Source: Kordiimonas gwangyangensis DSM 19435 = JCM 12864 (GTDB taxonomy: Bacteria > Pseudomonadota > Alphaproteobacteria > Sphingomonadales > Kordiimonadaceae). From it: a stretch of 64,000 bases of DNA. Below, piece by piece: positions 9,780-18,558 of the stretch. The position numbers and the translations under genes were made by a program. The number at the start of each line of letters is the position of its first letter. Positions within the stretch are counted from its first letter, which is position 1. Where the stretch lies: positions 384,714-448,713 of the forward strand of contig NZ_AQXF01000005.1 in the NCBI RefSeq assembly GCF_000375545.1, given 5' to 3'. Under the pieces are notes generated by a model, which worked only from the letters and a program-made list of their open reading frames with translations, made no database searches and was not told the origin of the DNA.

Positions 9780-11222
9780 TTACCTGCTTGCCGCATAGAG
9801 GGCATCAAGATCAAGATGCTTTTCAAGCGCATCGGCGAGCGCGTCAAGCGCGACATCAATGCGGGCATGAAAATCTTCCGCGCTTGAGGCAGTGTTAAGC
9901 TGGTCAAGGAACTGCTGCCGGAACGCACCGGTTTGGAAGAGCCCATGCACATAGGTGCCCATGACGCGGCCAGATGCTGACTGGTGCCCTAGCACCTCAC
10001 CTGCCTTCGTCATGAAAGCGCGTGCATCACCCTTCGTGACCCCTGCGTGGATTTCATAACCTCCGAGCAGTACCCCTAAAGCTTCGGCGCTGATATTCCT
10101 GACTGCCTTGTGCGGCGTGAGGATCGTGGTGAGTGGCAGGAGGCCAAGCCCCTCTTCCTCACCACCGCCTTCAACCCTGTCAGGGTCCTGCACCACGTCA
10201 CCCAGCATCTGGTAACCGCCGCAAATACCCAGCACATGGCCGCCCGCGCGCACATGGGCGTGGAGATCATGATGCCAGCCTTCGGCTTTAAGGAACCGCA
10301 GGTCGGCAATCGTCGCCTTGCTGCCGGGCAGGATGATCAGCCCCGCATCGCGCGGCAGGGGTTTGCCGGGTGGCACCATCACCACCTCAACGTCCTCTTC
10401 CGCCGCCAGCGGGTCAAGGTCATCAAAATTGGCGATGCGCGGCAGCATGGGCACAGCGACCTTGAGTTTACCCGTGCGCGACTTCGCATCCTGCTCTAGC
10501 ACCACAGCGTCCTCCGCTGGCAAATCGCGGACCGCGCGCAGGAAAGGCACCACGCCAAAACAGGGCCAGCCGGTTTGTTCGGTGATCGCGGTCAGACCAC
10601 CGTCAAACAGGCGCACGTCGCCACGGAACTGGTTGATGATCACGCCTTTGATAAGCGCCTGCTCCTCAGGTGGCAGCAGGTGGTATGTGCCCGCAATCGC
10701 AGCGATCACCCCGCCCCGGTTGATGTCACCCACCAAGGCAACAGGTGTGTTTGTCGGCAGCGCGAAGCCCATGTTGGCGATATCGGTGGCCCGCAGGTTC
10801 ACCTCCGCTGGGCTACCCGCGCCTTCCACCAGCACAAGGTCGGCCTGCGATTTGAGATGCTCAAAACTGCTGATGACTTTGCCCAGCAGTTCCGCCTTGC
10901 GCTCCTGATAGACCTTGGCTTCCGCGCGACCATAGAATTTGCCGTGTACGATGATCTGTGCGCCCGTATCGCTTTCTGGTTTCAGGAGCACCGGGTTCAT
11001 ATGCACACTGGGCTGAACCTCAGCCGCAATCGCCTGCAGCCACTGCGCGCGGCCGATCTCCCCACCGTCCTCCGCCACCGCAGCATTGTTGGACATATTC
11101 TGCGGCTTGAACGGCATGACGCGCAGCCCCCGGCGCGTGAAAGCACGCGCGAGGCCCGCCACCAGCACCGATTTGCCAACGTCCGAGCCTGTGCCCTGCA
11201 GCATCAGGGCCTTGGCGGTCAT
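9780..11222 (-). CDS. cobQ: Cobyric acid synthase
   Basis: A 480-residue ATP- and glutamine-dependent amidotransferase that amidates side chains b, d, e and g of adenosyl-cobyrinic acid a,c-diamide. The N-terminal dethiobiotin-synthetase-like domain opens with QGTGSDVGKSVLVAGL. The class I glutamine amidotransferase domain has LGICGGYQMLG with the nucleophilic Cys, and the His in GTYVHGLFQ. The ATG overlaps the ABC ATPase stop in ATGA. No other corrin-ring genes are in the window, so it may serve late synthesis or salvage. A cobalamin riboswitch controls the operon. Confidence 0.96.
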   Translation of the reverse strand: MTAKALMLQGTGSDVGKSVLVAGLARAFTRRGLRVMPFKPQNMSNNAAVAEDGGEIGRAQWLQAIAAEVQPSVHMNPVLLKPESDTGAQIIVHGKFYGRAEAKVYQERKAELLGKVISSFEHLKSQADLVLVEGAGSPAEVNLRATDIANMGFALPTNTPVALVGDINRGGVIAAIAGTYHLLPPEEQALIKGVIINQFRGDVRLFDGGLTAITEQTGWPCFGVVPFLRAVRDLPAEDAVVLEQDAKSRTGKLKVAVPMLPRIANFDDLDPLAAEEDVEVVMVPPGKPLPRDAGLIILPGSKATIADLRFLKAEGWHHDLHAHVRAGGHVLGICGGYQMLGDVVQDPDRVEGGGEEEGLGLLPLTTILTPHKAVRNISAEALGVLLGGYEIHAGVTKGDARAFMTKAGEVLGHQSASGRVMGTYVHGLFQTGAFRQQFLDQLNTASSAEDFHARIDVALDALADALEKHLDLDALYAASR

Positions 11223-12016
11223 GACGCAGCCTTTGCCTTGTGGGGCGCGAGGAACTGTTCACCCCCTTCGGACCAGCGGCTGACCTTCACACCAAAAGCG
11301 GCCTCAAGATTGCCGTCCGTCAACACATCATCGGGCGTGCCGGAAGCCAGCACCTTGCCGCCAGTGAGCAGCACCAACTGGTCGCAGTACCGAAGTGCGT
11401 GGCTAAGGTCATGCACCACAATCAGCACGCCCACACCCGTCGCGGCGATGCTGCGCATGATCTCCATCACCTGAAGTTGGTGCAATGGGTCAAGCGACGC
11501 GGTTGGTTCGTCCGCCAGCAGATAAGGTGCCTGCACCGCCATGGCGCGGGCGAGCAAAACGCGGGAGCGTTCGCCGCCCGAAAGCGTGGTGACAATCCGG
11601 TCCCGCATCGACCAGCAGTCGGTGGTTTCCATCACCTCACGCACCACTGCGCGGTCATGCGCACCCAGTTCCTGCCAGGGGTTGAGGTGCGGCGTGCGAC
11701 CAAGGGCAACGATGCGCTCCGCCGTCAGCGGCCAGTGCACTGGCGCACCCTGCGGCACGTATGCGAGGCGTTTGGCGCGCTCCCGCGGTGCCAGCACACC
11801 GACATCCTGCCCGTCCACCGAGATCACGCCGCTATGTGCTTTAACGATATCAAGGATGGCGCGGATGGCGGTGCTTTTCCCGGCACCGTTGGGGCCAATG
11901 AGGCCAACCACTTGCCCTGCTCTCACGTCAAACGATACCCGGTCAAGGATCTCACTGCCACCGAGGGAGACACTGAGGCCATGCACCTCAAGGCTGCGAC
12001 TATTCTGGGCGTTCAT
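11219..12016 (-). CDS. btuD: Cobalamin/iron-siderophore ABC transporter ATPase (BtuD-like)
   Basis: A 265-residue ABC ATPase of the FepC/BtuD/HmuV group. Walker A is GPNGAGKST, the signature LSGGERSRVLLARAMA, Walker B YLLADEPTASLD, and the switch His sits in VVHDLSHALR. It overlaps both neighbours by four bases (ATGA). The family also imports heme and siderophores. The riboswitch upstream and cobQ downstream are why I assign corrinoids. Confidence 0.9.
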   Translation of the reverse strand: MNAQNSRSLEVHGLSVSLGGSEILDRVSFDVRAGQVVGLIGPNGAGKSTAIRAILDIVKAHSGVISVDGQDVGVLAPRERAKRLAYVPQGAPVHWPLTAERIVALGRTPHLNPWQELGAHDRAVVREVMETTDCWSMRDRIVTTLSGGERSRVLLARAMAVQAPYLLADEPTASLDPLHQLQVMEIMRSIAATGVGVLIVVHDLSHALRYCDQLVLLTGGKVLASGTPDDVLTDGNLEAAFGVKVSRWSEGGEQFLAPHKAKAAS

Positions 12017-13020
12017 CGCATGCTCTCCCGCGTTTTAAAGACGATATAGAGGAAGACCGGCGCACCGATCATCGCCATCACCACACCAAGCCGAAGCTGG
12101 CCGTGCCCAATAGGGAGGCGCGTGAGGATATCCGCCAGTACCATGACCGCGGCACCGCAAAGCGCACTCGGCAGCAAAATGCGGCGTGGCTCAAAGCCGA
12201 CAAAGGCGCGCACGATATGCGGCACCACAAGGCCAACAAAGCCAACGGCACCGCAGATGGAAACCGTGGCACCCACGGAGAAGGCTGTGCCAAGGATCAC
12301 CCGCCAGCGCAGTGCCTTGAGGTCAATACCGAGCGTACTGGCTGCTTCCTCACCAAGGCTGAGCGCATTCAGTCCCTGCCCCACGCCGATCATCATCAGC
12401 CAACCAAGGACAATGAAGGGACCGGCGAGCATCAGGTCACCGAAGGTGCGGTTCTCGAGCGACCCCAGCATCCACATCACCATCTCCTGCACGGTGATGG
12501 CGTTCGGTGTGAAGTTCATCACCAGCGACATGGCAGCGGTTGCAAGGCTTGATATACCAATACCCGCGAGGATAAGCGTCAGCACACTGGCGTCGCGCGA
12601 CGCCAGCACCATCAGGATGACAGTCGCCACCAGTGCGCCCGCCATCGCGGTGACAGGCAGAGCAAGCGGATGCAAGGCAGTCAGCCCCATATAAATGGCA
12701 ATTACCGCCCCAAGGCTTGCGGTTGCCGACACGCCAATCACACCGGGGTCGGCAAGCGGGTTGCGCAGCAGGCCCTGAAGCGCGGCACCGGTGTAACCGA
12801 GCGATGCACCCGCCATGATGGCGAGGATGATGCGCGGCAGCCGCAACTCCCGCACGATGATGCTTTCAGCCTTATCAGCGGCCCCAAAGGCACCGTCTAG
12901 CACCTGCGCGACCGTAAGGTCCACTTGCCCGAATTTGGCCGAGAGAAGTACCGCGATGAGGATGACCCCGAGAAGCATGGTGTTAAGCGCCCACGGGTGA
13001 CGTTGGAACGATTTGATCAT
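12013..13020 (-). CDS. btuC: Cobalamin ABC transporter permease (BtuC-like, FecCD family)
   Basis: A 335-residue inner-membrane permease with about ten predicted helices and FecCD-family motifs (LRLPRIILAIMAGASLGYTG, LLRNPLADPGVIGVSATASLG, CGAVGFVGLVVPHIVRAFVG). Its length is normal for the family. It is translationally coupled to the flanking ATPase and binding-protein genes by 4-base overlaps. Corrinoid specificity is inferred from the operon. Confidence 0.92.
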   Translation of the reverse strand: MIKSFQRHPWALNTMLLGVILIAVLLSAKFGQVDLTVAQVLDGAFGAADKAESIIVRELRLPRIILAIMAGASLGYTGAALQGLLRNPLADPGVIGVSATASLGAVIAIYMGLTALHPLALPVTAMAGALVATVILMVLASRDASVLTLILAGIGISSLATAAMSLVMNFTPNAITVQEMVMWMLGSLENRTFGDLMLAGPFIVLGWLMMIGVGQGLNALSLGEEAASTLGIDLKALRWRVILGTAFSVGATVSICGAVGFVGLVVPHIVRAFVGFEPRRILLPSALCGAAVMVLADILTRLPIGHGQLRLGVVMAMIGAPVFLYIVFKTRESMR

Positions 13021-13877
13021 CGCGCTGTCTCCCGCACGTCTGCGCCCAAAAGGCCAAGCTTGGCAGCTTCAGCGCGGATATATTCTGCGGCATCAACAAA
13101 GAACGCGCCGCTGCAGGACAGGTAGCGGCTTGGCACCATGATGGTGGGCAGGTCGTCGATCATTTTGGTGTAGGCCCCGTGCCGCCCCCCGCTCCAGTGC
13201 GAGATATGCACGGTGCCTTCATTAAAGAAGCTGCCTATCACCACGTCGGGCGGGTCCATGATCATTTTCTCAAGCGGCAGCGGCACCCATCCGCGCATGC
13301 CCGCGTCTTTCGCAACCGTCTCGAACCCTGCGAGCTGGATGATATCATCCACAAACGTGCCCTCACCGGCCGTGAAGCCACTGGGGGTCATGTAAACCGC
13401 GCGCAGTTTGCTTTTGGGGGCGTCTTTGAGCTTGGCCCAGCGTGCCTCGTAGTCTGCGACCATGGCCTCGGCCTTGGCGCCACCACCGAGCACTTTGGCG
13501 GCGCTGATGAGGTTCTTCAGGTTATCCGCCTGGCTCATGGCATAAGCGGGCTGGAAAGTATCGGTGCCGAGGCGCGCGGCCATGGCATCGCCCGCCATGC
13601 TGCCGCGCCATGTGCGCACCACAAGTTCCGGCTTCCTGAGAAGCACTTCTTCAAGGGAGCCTGATGTGATGGGAAGGCCCGCAGCGCGGTTCGCGAAGAA
13701 TGAGTTTACGTCAGCAGCCTCATATGAAACCGCGACGATATCCTCAGGCTCGGAGAAGGCGAGCACATATTGGTCAGCGCAGAAATCAAGCGACATCACG
13801 CTTGGCCCCTCCGCCACCGCAGCCCCGCTCATGGCCGCAAGGGCGAAGGTACATAGATATTTTTGCCAGTTTGGCAC
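13017..13877 (-). CDS. btuF: Corrinoid-binding periplasmic protein (BtuF-like)
   Basis: A 286-residue type III periplasmic binding protein. GTG at 13877 is chosen because AAAGGA lies six bases upstream and a signal peptide follows (YLCTFALAAMSGAAVA). The mature start PSVMSLDFCADQYVLAF is typical of corrinoid-binding members. It is the first gene after the riboswitch and overlaps btuC by four bases. A longer reading starting at 13937 also exists but lacks a ribosome-binding site. Confidence 0.87.
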   Translation of the reverse strand: MPNWQKYLCTFALAAMSGAAVAEGPSVMSLDFCADQYVLAFSEPEDIVAVSYEAADVNSFFANRAAGLPITSGSLEEVLLRKPELVVRTWRGSMAGDAMAARLGTDTFQPAYAMSQADNLKNLISAAKVLGGGAKAEAMVADYEARWAKLKDAPKSKLRAVYMTPSGFTAGEGTFVDDIIQLAGFETVAKDAGMRGWVPLPLEKMIMDPPDVVIGSFFNEGTVHISHWSGGRHGAYTKMIDDLPTIMVPSRYLSCSGAFFVDAAEYIRAEAAKLGLLGADVRETAR

Positions 13878-14017
13878 AGCCAATCCTTTCGCACACAGGT
13901 GCGCGACAGGCTGAGGATGATACGGCAGGCGCAGCAACCTCCGGCACTGTCGCCGGGATTGTCGCCAATACGGGGATACCGTCCCTGCACGGTTGTCCCG
14001 ACCGGCAGACAGGCGAC

Positions 14018-14192
14018 AGGCTTGGCAGGTTTCCTGGCTTATGGATCAACCACCCGTCGCCCCTTCCCAAGCCATAAGCCCAGTGGATATGCGTGCGGGT
14101 GTCCCCAAATACAGTTGCGGGCACAGCCACGGATTAGGCGTTACCGCCTGACCGTGTTCCCTCTTAGCTCGCGGCGTGAACCGCTGAGCACC
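14018..14192 (-). promoter_or_regulatory. Cobalamin riboswitch
   Basis: On the minus strand the conserved pieces appear in order: a 5' stem and GAGGGAA near 14160-14180, the core GGCTGTGCCCGCAACTGTA (14110-14128), the B12-box-like CCACTGGG (14079-14086), TGGGAAGG (about 14062-14069), and the terminal AAGCCAGGAAACCTGCC (14024-14040). It precedes btuF by about 140 bases. Binding of adenosylcobalamin normally lowers expression of the downstream genes. No obvious intrinsic terminator was seen between it and the GTG, so control may be at translation. Confidence 0.95.
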
Positions 14193-14264
14193 AACCCATG
14201 ACTTGGCTATACTGCATCAATCTTGCGCGGACAACACGCTTGCTGGCCCATGCACCATAAAAGC

Positions 14265-14292
14265 GGGCTGGCAGTGAGGAAACCGCCAGCCC
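14265..14292 (-). terminator. Rho-independent terminator after the homocysteine methyltransferase gene
   Basis: An 8-bp stem GGGCTGGC / GCCAGCCC with a 12-base loop, followed on the minus strand by GCTTTTAT. A second hairpin (GAGGCC / GGCCTC at 14296-14315) lies just before it. Together they separate this operon from the riboswitch. Confidence 0.7.
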
Positions 14293-14367
14293 AATGAGGC
14301 CGGGGAACAGGCCTCGCAAACTGCCGGCAGCTTGAATTACCGGCAATCTCTACTTACGCGCCGCGCG

Positions 14368-15327
14368 TCAGGCGTGGGCGTGTGCAAGAGGTGCGCACAC
14401 CACTGAAATCTGCTCAACGTGCCGATGGTCGGTACCGCAGCAACCACCCATGACGGTGATGTGCGGGAAGGTTTTATAAAGCTCGCCATACTGCAGTCCG
14501 AGCTCCACCGGGTCACCCGCGTCAAGCTCCGTCGCGGCTTCAAGCTCCGCATGGCTGCACCGTGACGCGTTGGCACGCAGGCCCTTGATGCGGCTGACCC
14601 AAGGCGCACTGGCATCAAGCACATGGTCAAAATGCGTGGGGTGCGCGCAGTTAATCATATAATAGGCCGGGTATAGCTCGGTCGCCCATTCCACGCGCTC
14701 AATCGCGGCTTCAAGCGTTTCGCCACTCGGCAACCGCCCGTCAGTTTCCACCGTGAAGGAAATGGCAACCGGCAAACCGTTGTCTTGGGCGGCCATCGCA
14801 ACACCGATCGCCTCTTCCGTGTGCGTCATGGTGATCGCGGTGACCATATCAGCGCCTGCCGCAGCGTAGGTCTTGATTTGTGGCCGGTGGTAGGTGCGGG
14901 CTTCATCTGCCGTCATTATTTCCTCTACCACATAACCGTCGCCACGCGGTCCAATGCACCCGCTCACCACAATCGGCAGGTCCTCACTGTCGTGCTCGTC
15001 CCTGATTTTGGCCATCAGGCCCACGGCCTTCAGGTTGATGGCTTCAAGTTCATCATTGCTGTAGCCGATCTTGGAGCCCCAATCCGGGCTTGAGCGCCAT
15101 GTGGGGCTTTCCAGAATGAAGCCCGTGCCAGCCTTACGCGCGATCTCAAGGTGACGGAGGTAATAGTCCACCACCGCCTCGGTGCCCTTCTCGCTTCTCA
15201 GCAGGTCGCAGGAAGCGAATTCGGGCAGGTCCCACCCTTCAAGGAAAATCAGCGTGGTTTCCATGCCGCTGTCCGTCAGGAACAGGCGACCATCAAGCTG
15301 CGGGAGTGCATCTCGGTATTTACTCAT
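14368..15327 (-). CDS. Homocysteine S-methyltransferase family protein
   Basis: A 319-residue cytoplasmic enzyme of the MmuM/betaine-homocysteine methyltransferase fold. Zinc-binding cysteines are visible in INCAHPTHF and in GGCCGTDHRH near the C-terminus. The N-terminal LFLTDSGMETTLIFLEGWDLP is family-typical. Such enzymes methylate homocysteine using S-methylmethionine or related donors, without cobalamin. The donor cannot be read from sequence. It follows the alpha/beta hydrolase gene by 17 bases in a probable two-gene operon that ends at its own terminator. Confidence 0.88.
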   Translation of the reverse strand: MSKYRDALPQLDGRLFLTDSGMETTLIFLEGWDLPEFASCDLLRSEKGTEAVVDYYLRHLEIARKAGTGFILESPTWRSSPDWGSKIGYSNDELEAINLKAVGLMAKIRDEHDSEDLPIVVSGCIGPRGDGYVVEEIMTADEARTYHRPQIKTYAAAGADMVTAITMTHTEEAIGVAMAAQDNGLPVAISFTVETDGRLPSGETLEAAIERVEWATELYPAYYMINCAHPTHFDHVLDASAPWVSRIKGLRANASRCSHAELEAATELDAGDPVELGLQYGELYKTFPHITVMGGCCGTDHRHVEQISVVCAPLAHAHA

Positions 15328-15344
15328 GATGCTGCCTTTCCGGA

Positions 15345-16232
15345 TTACTGCGCGCTCAGGCGGGCATAGTCAGCGATGACGCCGGTCATGAAGGCCGGGT
15401 CTTCCCAGTGCAGGCTGTGGCCCGCGCCTGCGACCACAAGCATCTCAGGCTTGGCCGCGATGGCACTCAGCGTATTGCGGGCATCTGCTGTCACCATCCA
15501 GTCCTCGCTACCCCAGATAAACAGGATCGGCGCTTTGGTTTCGACAATGGCGGCTTCGAAATTGCCGTGCACAAAAGAGCCCAGCATGTCGCGCCACACC
15601 CACGCGGGCGCTTTCAGGCTTTCAGTAATGATCTTGTTCATAAAGTCTACTGGCACCGGGCGGGCTACTGTGCTTTCCTGAAACTCGCGCACAAATGCCG
15701 GGTCAAGCGGGTCTTCAAGCGTGGAAACCGCATCGTCCCAAAGTGCCTGAACATCAGGCGTGTTCATCAGGGTTGGCATGGTCGCGATAAGCACCGCGGC
15801 ACGGGTTCGGTCCGGGTATGATGAGCTGAATGTGCTGGCAATAAGCGAGCCCATGGAGTGACCAACGATAACGGCCGTGCCGATGTCCAGATGGTCCATG
15901 AGGGCCAGCACGTCCGCTGCCTGCCCCTTAAGACTATAGCCGACAGCGGGCTTCGATGAGTCGCCAAAACCGCGCAGCGACATGGCAATAGCGCGCATGT
16001 CATCCGGCCACAGTTCCAGCACCTGCTCGTAAGAGCGCCAGGAATCCGGGTAGCCATGGATGAAGATAACCGCAGACGCGCCCTTGGGGCCCTTGTCGAC
16101 ATACTCCATGGTAACGCCCGTCGGCAGGTCGGTGTATTTGACCTCAAACTCGGCGTGCGCGGCGCCAGACGCGGCACCCACAATTGCCATCAGGCACAGC
16201 AGTGCCGTCATTCGGATTTTTTTGATTGTCAT
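15345..16232 (-). CDS. Secreted alpha/beta-fold hydrolase
   Basis: A 295-residue hydrolase with an N-terminal signal peptide ending AAHA. The oxyanion segment is HGYPDSW, the nucleophile elbow GHSMGS, and the catalytic acid and His lie in WGSEDW and GAGHSLHWEDP. The layout resembles epoxide hydrolases and haloalkane-dehalogenase-like esterases, but the cap residues do not let me pick one. Periplasmic location is unusual for those relatives. GAGGA precedes the ATG. It is upstream of the homocysteine methyltransferase gene, with no obvious pathway link. Confidence 0.83.
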   Translation of the reverse strand: MTIKKIRMTALLCLMAIVGAASGAAHAEFEVKYTDLPTGVTMEYVDKGPKGASAVIFIHGYPDSWRSYEQVLELWPDDMRAIAMSLRGFGDSSKPAVGYSLKGQAADVLALMDHLDIGTAVIVGHSMGSLIASTFSSSYPDRTRAAVLIATMPTLMNTPDVQALWDDAVSTLEDPLDPAFVREFQESTVARPVPVDFMNKIITESLKAPAWVWRDMLGSFVHGNFEAAIVETKAPILFIWGSEDWMVTADARNTLSAIAAKPEMLVVAGAGHSLHWEDPAFMTGVIADYARLSAQ

Positions 16233-16260
16233 GATAGTCCTCGCGAAGCGGTAAGAATGA

Positions 16261-16294
16261 AAGGGCCTGCCCCCCGCCAGAAAGACAGGCCCTT
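16261..16294 (-). terminator. Probable terminator after the sterol-desaturase-like gene
   Basis: A 9-bp stem AAGGGCCTG / CAGGCCCTT with a 16-base loop, located 10 bases past the stop. The minus-strand tail (TCATTCTT) is only weakly T-rich, so termination strength is uncertain. Confidence 0.55.
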
Positions 16295-16303
16295 CTTCTT
16301 CGT

Positions 16304-17026
16304 TCAGGCGACCTTGCGCCAGAACAAAAGCGATGGGATGCGGTTGGTACTGCCGTCAAAGAAGCCAGCCTCGCCCTCCCAGGTCTTCGGGTTCACAAAT
16401 GTGCCGAAGATCATGTCAAAGAGCGGAATATCACCGTAGTTGTTTGCGTGGTGACCTCGCTCGTGGTGAACCGAGTGGCTTTCGGGCCGTGTCACGATAT
16501 AGCCAAGCCAGTGTGGCGTGCGGATATTGGCGTGCTGGAACATGCCGCAGAAGGCTGCGAGGATATTGACGACCGCTGCCGCCTCACCGTTCAAGCCAAA
16601 CACACCCACCAGCATCACGCTGCCGACAAGGGTAAAGCCAATCATGTCGAGCGGATGGAAATAGAAGGCACCGTAGATATCCACACGTTCTGCCGCATGG
16701 TGCATCTGGTGCAGGCCGCGCCAGAGCGGTTCCACATTATGCATGGTGCGGTGCCACCAGTAGATGCCAAACTGAAGCACAAGGAAACCTGCCGGGATCG
16801 CGACCCAGGCGCTAAGGCCGGACGCATCGAACAGGGTATGCGCGCCAAGCCATTCGTCCCACAGAATGGGGACAGTGCCTGCAAGATAGAAATAGAGGAC
16901 GATGCCAACGAGACCCATTGCGCGCCAGCCGCGCACATTGGGAAAACGCCGGGCAGGCGCGACGAGTTCCAGCAGACAGAAAGCTGCGAACATGCCAATA
17001 AAAATCCAGTCAAAAAGCCCCAGCAT
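16304..17026 (-). CDS. Sterol desaturase / fatty acid hydroxylase family protein
   Basis: A 240-residue membrane di-iron enzyme. ATG at 17026 is chosen for AAGGAGT six bases upstream; the longer frame lacks this. The histidine clusters are present in order: HRTMH, HQMHH and HSVHHERGHH. Several hydrophobic helices flank them. The family hydroxylates or desaturates lipid substrates such as sterols, carotenoids or fatty acids. The substrate is unknown here. It is divergent from a TetR gene, with palindromes in between, so it is probably repressed by that regulator. Confidence 0.87.
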   Translation of the reverse strand: MLGLFDWIFIGMFAAFCLLELVAPARRFPNVRGWRAMGLVGIVLYFYLAGTVPILWDEWLGAHTLFDASGLSAWVAIPAGFLVLQFGIYWWHRTMHNVEPLWRGLHQMHHAAERVDIYGAFYFHPLDMIGFTLVGSVMLVGVFGLNGEAAAVVNILAAFCGMFQHANIRTPHWLGYIVTRPESHSVHHERGHHANNYGDIPLFDMIFGTFVNPKTWEGEAGFFDGSTNRIPSLLFWRKVA

Positions 17027-17173
17027 CGGGCCACTCCTTCCTACACATACAACGCTACGCCATTGATTTTGACGTTCGTTCCCGCCATCATGCGACCACG
17101 GGCCTACAATCGATTTCATTGGCCGCATTATGCGAAACGCTCGCAAGTGCATCTAGTGAACTCGTGGTCCAGT

Positions 17174-17183
17174 AAGGTACCTT
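17174..17183. promoter_or_regulatory. Palindrome in the hydroxylase/TetR intergenic region
   Basis: AAGGTACCTT is a perfect 10-base palindrome. It shares AAGGTAC with the better site at 17268-17282. It may be a second, weaker TetR site facing the hydroxylase promoter. Confidence 0.35.
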
Positions 17184-17267
17184 TTGAAAAACTCCCGCCG
17201 TTTCAAAGGTATACGAGATTTTAACCATATAGATATGTGCCCGCATCATCATGATCCGGGGCAAAAC

Positions 17268-17282
17268 TGTACTAAAGGTACA
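17268..17282. promoter_or_regulatory. Probable TetR autoregulatory operator
   Basis: A perfect inverted repeat, TGTAC-N5-GTACA, ends three bases before the TetR ATG, overlapping the ribosome-binding region. The position suits autorepression. The same arms with six central bases occur at the TetR gene at the right end of the window. Confidence 0.6.
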
Positions 17283-17285
17283 AAA

Positions 17286-17906
17286 ATGGAAGAGCGGATT
17301 ACCAAAGGCGAACAAACGCGCGCCCGAATTCTTGACCTAGCGGAAGATGCGGTGCTTCAGAAAGGCTTTGCGGCAACGTCGATTGACGAACTGATTGCGG
17401 CGGCTGGCATTACCAAAAGCGGATTTTTTTATCACTTCCGGGACAAGAGCGACCTCGCGAAACACATGTTCAAGCGGTACATGGACCGTGAGGATGAAAT
17501 TTTCGCGGACCTTGAGCGGCGCGCAGACGAACTGAGCGACGACCCGCTCCATAGCACGCTGATACTCTTGAAGTTTCTGGCTGACATGCTTGCCGACCTA
17601 CCGGAAACCCATCCCGGCTGCCTTGTGGCGTCATACTGCTACCAGCATCAGTTGTTCAACGACGATATCAGGGAACTGAACGAAGCAAGTGTGCTGTCGT
17701 GGCGAACTTTTTTCCTCAGACGACTTGAAGGGATCGCCGAGAAATATCCCGCACCAGATGTGGACCTCAGGGCCATCGCCGATCTGGCGCTGACCACCAT
17801 TGAGGGCGGCATCATTCTCTCGAAAACCTTGGGCAAAAAGGAACTATTGCCTGAGCAGATGCTGCTTTACCGGGATTATGTGCGCAGGATTTTCAGCCCG
17901 GCCTGA
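17286..17906 (+). CDS. TetR-family transcriptional regulator
   Basis: A 206-residue repressor. The helix-turn-helix occupies about residues 10-55 (RARILDLAEDAVLQKGFAAT, then IDELIAAAGITKSGFFYHF). The ATG at 17286 fits this domain; the longer frame would add an unrelated tail. The C-terminal half is a helical ligand-binding domain of the AcrR/TetR_C type. It is divergent from the sterol-desaturase-like gene, its likely target. A strong GC hairpin (17896-17915) spans its stop codon but has no T run. Confidence 0.88.
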   Translation: MEERITKGEQTRARILDLAEDAVLQKGFAATSIDELIAAAGITKSGFFYHFRDKSDLAKHMFKRYMDREDEIFADLERRADELSDDPLHSTLILLKFLADMLADLPETHPGCLVASYCYQHQLFNDDIRELNEASVLSWRTFFLRRLEGIAEKYPAPDVDLRAIADLALTTIEGGIILSKTLGKKELLPEQMLLYRDYVRRIFSPA

Positions 17907-17935
17907 TGGCCGGGCATCGCCGCTACAGGGAAAAA

Positions 17936-18412
17936 TCAGGACTGGGCGCTGATGTTCAGGCGTGTGGTGTCCTTCACCGCTGTCAGCGCGATGGAGGAGT
18001 TGATCTCCCGCACCCCTTCGATCTGCGACAACTGGTTCCAGAAAAAGTCTTCGTAGGCCTGAATGCTGGGCACCCGTACCTTGAGGATGAAGTCAATGTC
18101 GCCCATCAGGGTGTGACACTCGATTACCTCGGGGAAATTTCTCACACGTTCTATGAAATTCGGTAAACTGTCCCGGCTGTGGGCCTGCATCTTCACTTGT
18201 GCGAACACAAGAACGCCCAAGCCGGCTTTCTCTGCATCAAGAAGAACAGTGTGTTTTTTGATAACACCCGCTTCCTCGAGCTTCTGAATCCGGCGCCAAA
18301 CAGCAGACCGGCTGGACGCCACTTTGTCGGCAAGATCAACGAGCGGAATCCGCGCATCGTCTTGCATCAAATTCAGGATACGTGCATCCAGATCATCAAG
18401 TTTCTCGGCCAT
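17936..18412 (-). CDS. Lrp/AsnC-family transcriptional regulator
   Basis: A 158-residue feast/famine regulator with an N-terminal helix-turn-helix (LDARILNLMQDDARIPLVDL, RSAVWRRIQKLEEAGVI) and a C-terminal RAM ligand domain (VIECHTLMGDIDFILKVRVP). Standard length. The ATG follows GAGGCGGGATA. It is divergent from a stand-alone ACT-domain gene, so it may control it and itself. Effector unknown, an amino acid being typical. Confidence 0.9.
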   Translation of the reverse strand: MAEKLDDLDARILNLMQDDARIPLVDLADKVASSRSAVWRRIQKLEEAGVIKKHTVLLDAEKAGLGVLVFAQVKMQAHSRDSLPNFIERVRNFPEVIECHTLMGDIDFILKVRVPSIQAYEDFFWNQLSQIEGVREINSSIALTAVKDTTRLNISAQS

Positions 18413-18558
18413 TATCCCGCCTCATTATATTATTTTGAGAAAATTTCCCATATTAGAACAAAAAAGCGCTAACTTAGGAACCCTTTCTCGCCCCGCCATG
18501 GTTATTTTCTCTGAACTACCAACAGCGGCCCTGCCGCCCTTATGAGGACACCAGAACC

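Noticed and set aside
14018..14192. Riboswitch as regulator of the homocysteine methyltransferase gene
   Set aside because: The element is on the minus strand downstream of that gene and after its terminator. It can only act on btuF and beyond.
17896..17915. Strong hairpin over the TetR stop codon as a terminator
   Set aside because: An 8-bp GC stem exists, but no T run follows on either strand, so intrinsic termination is not supported.
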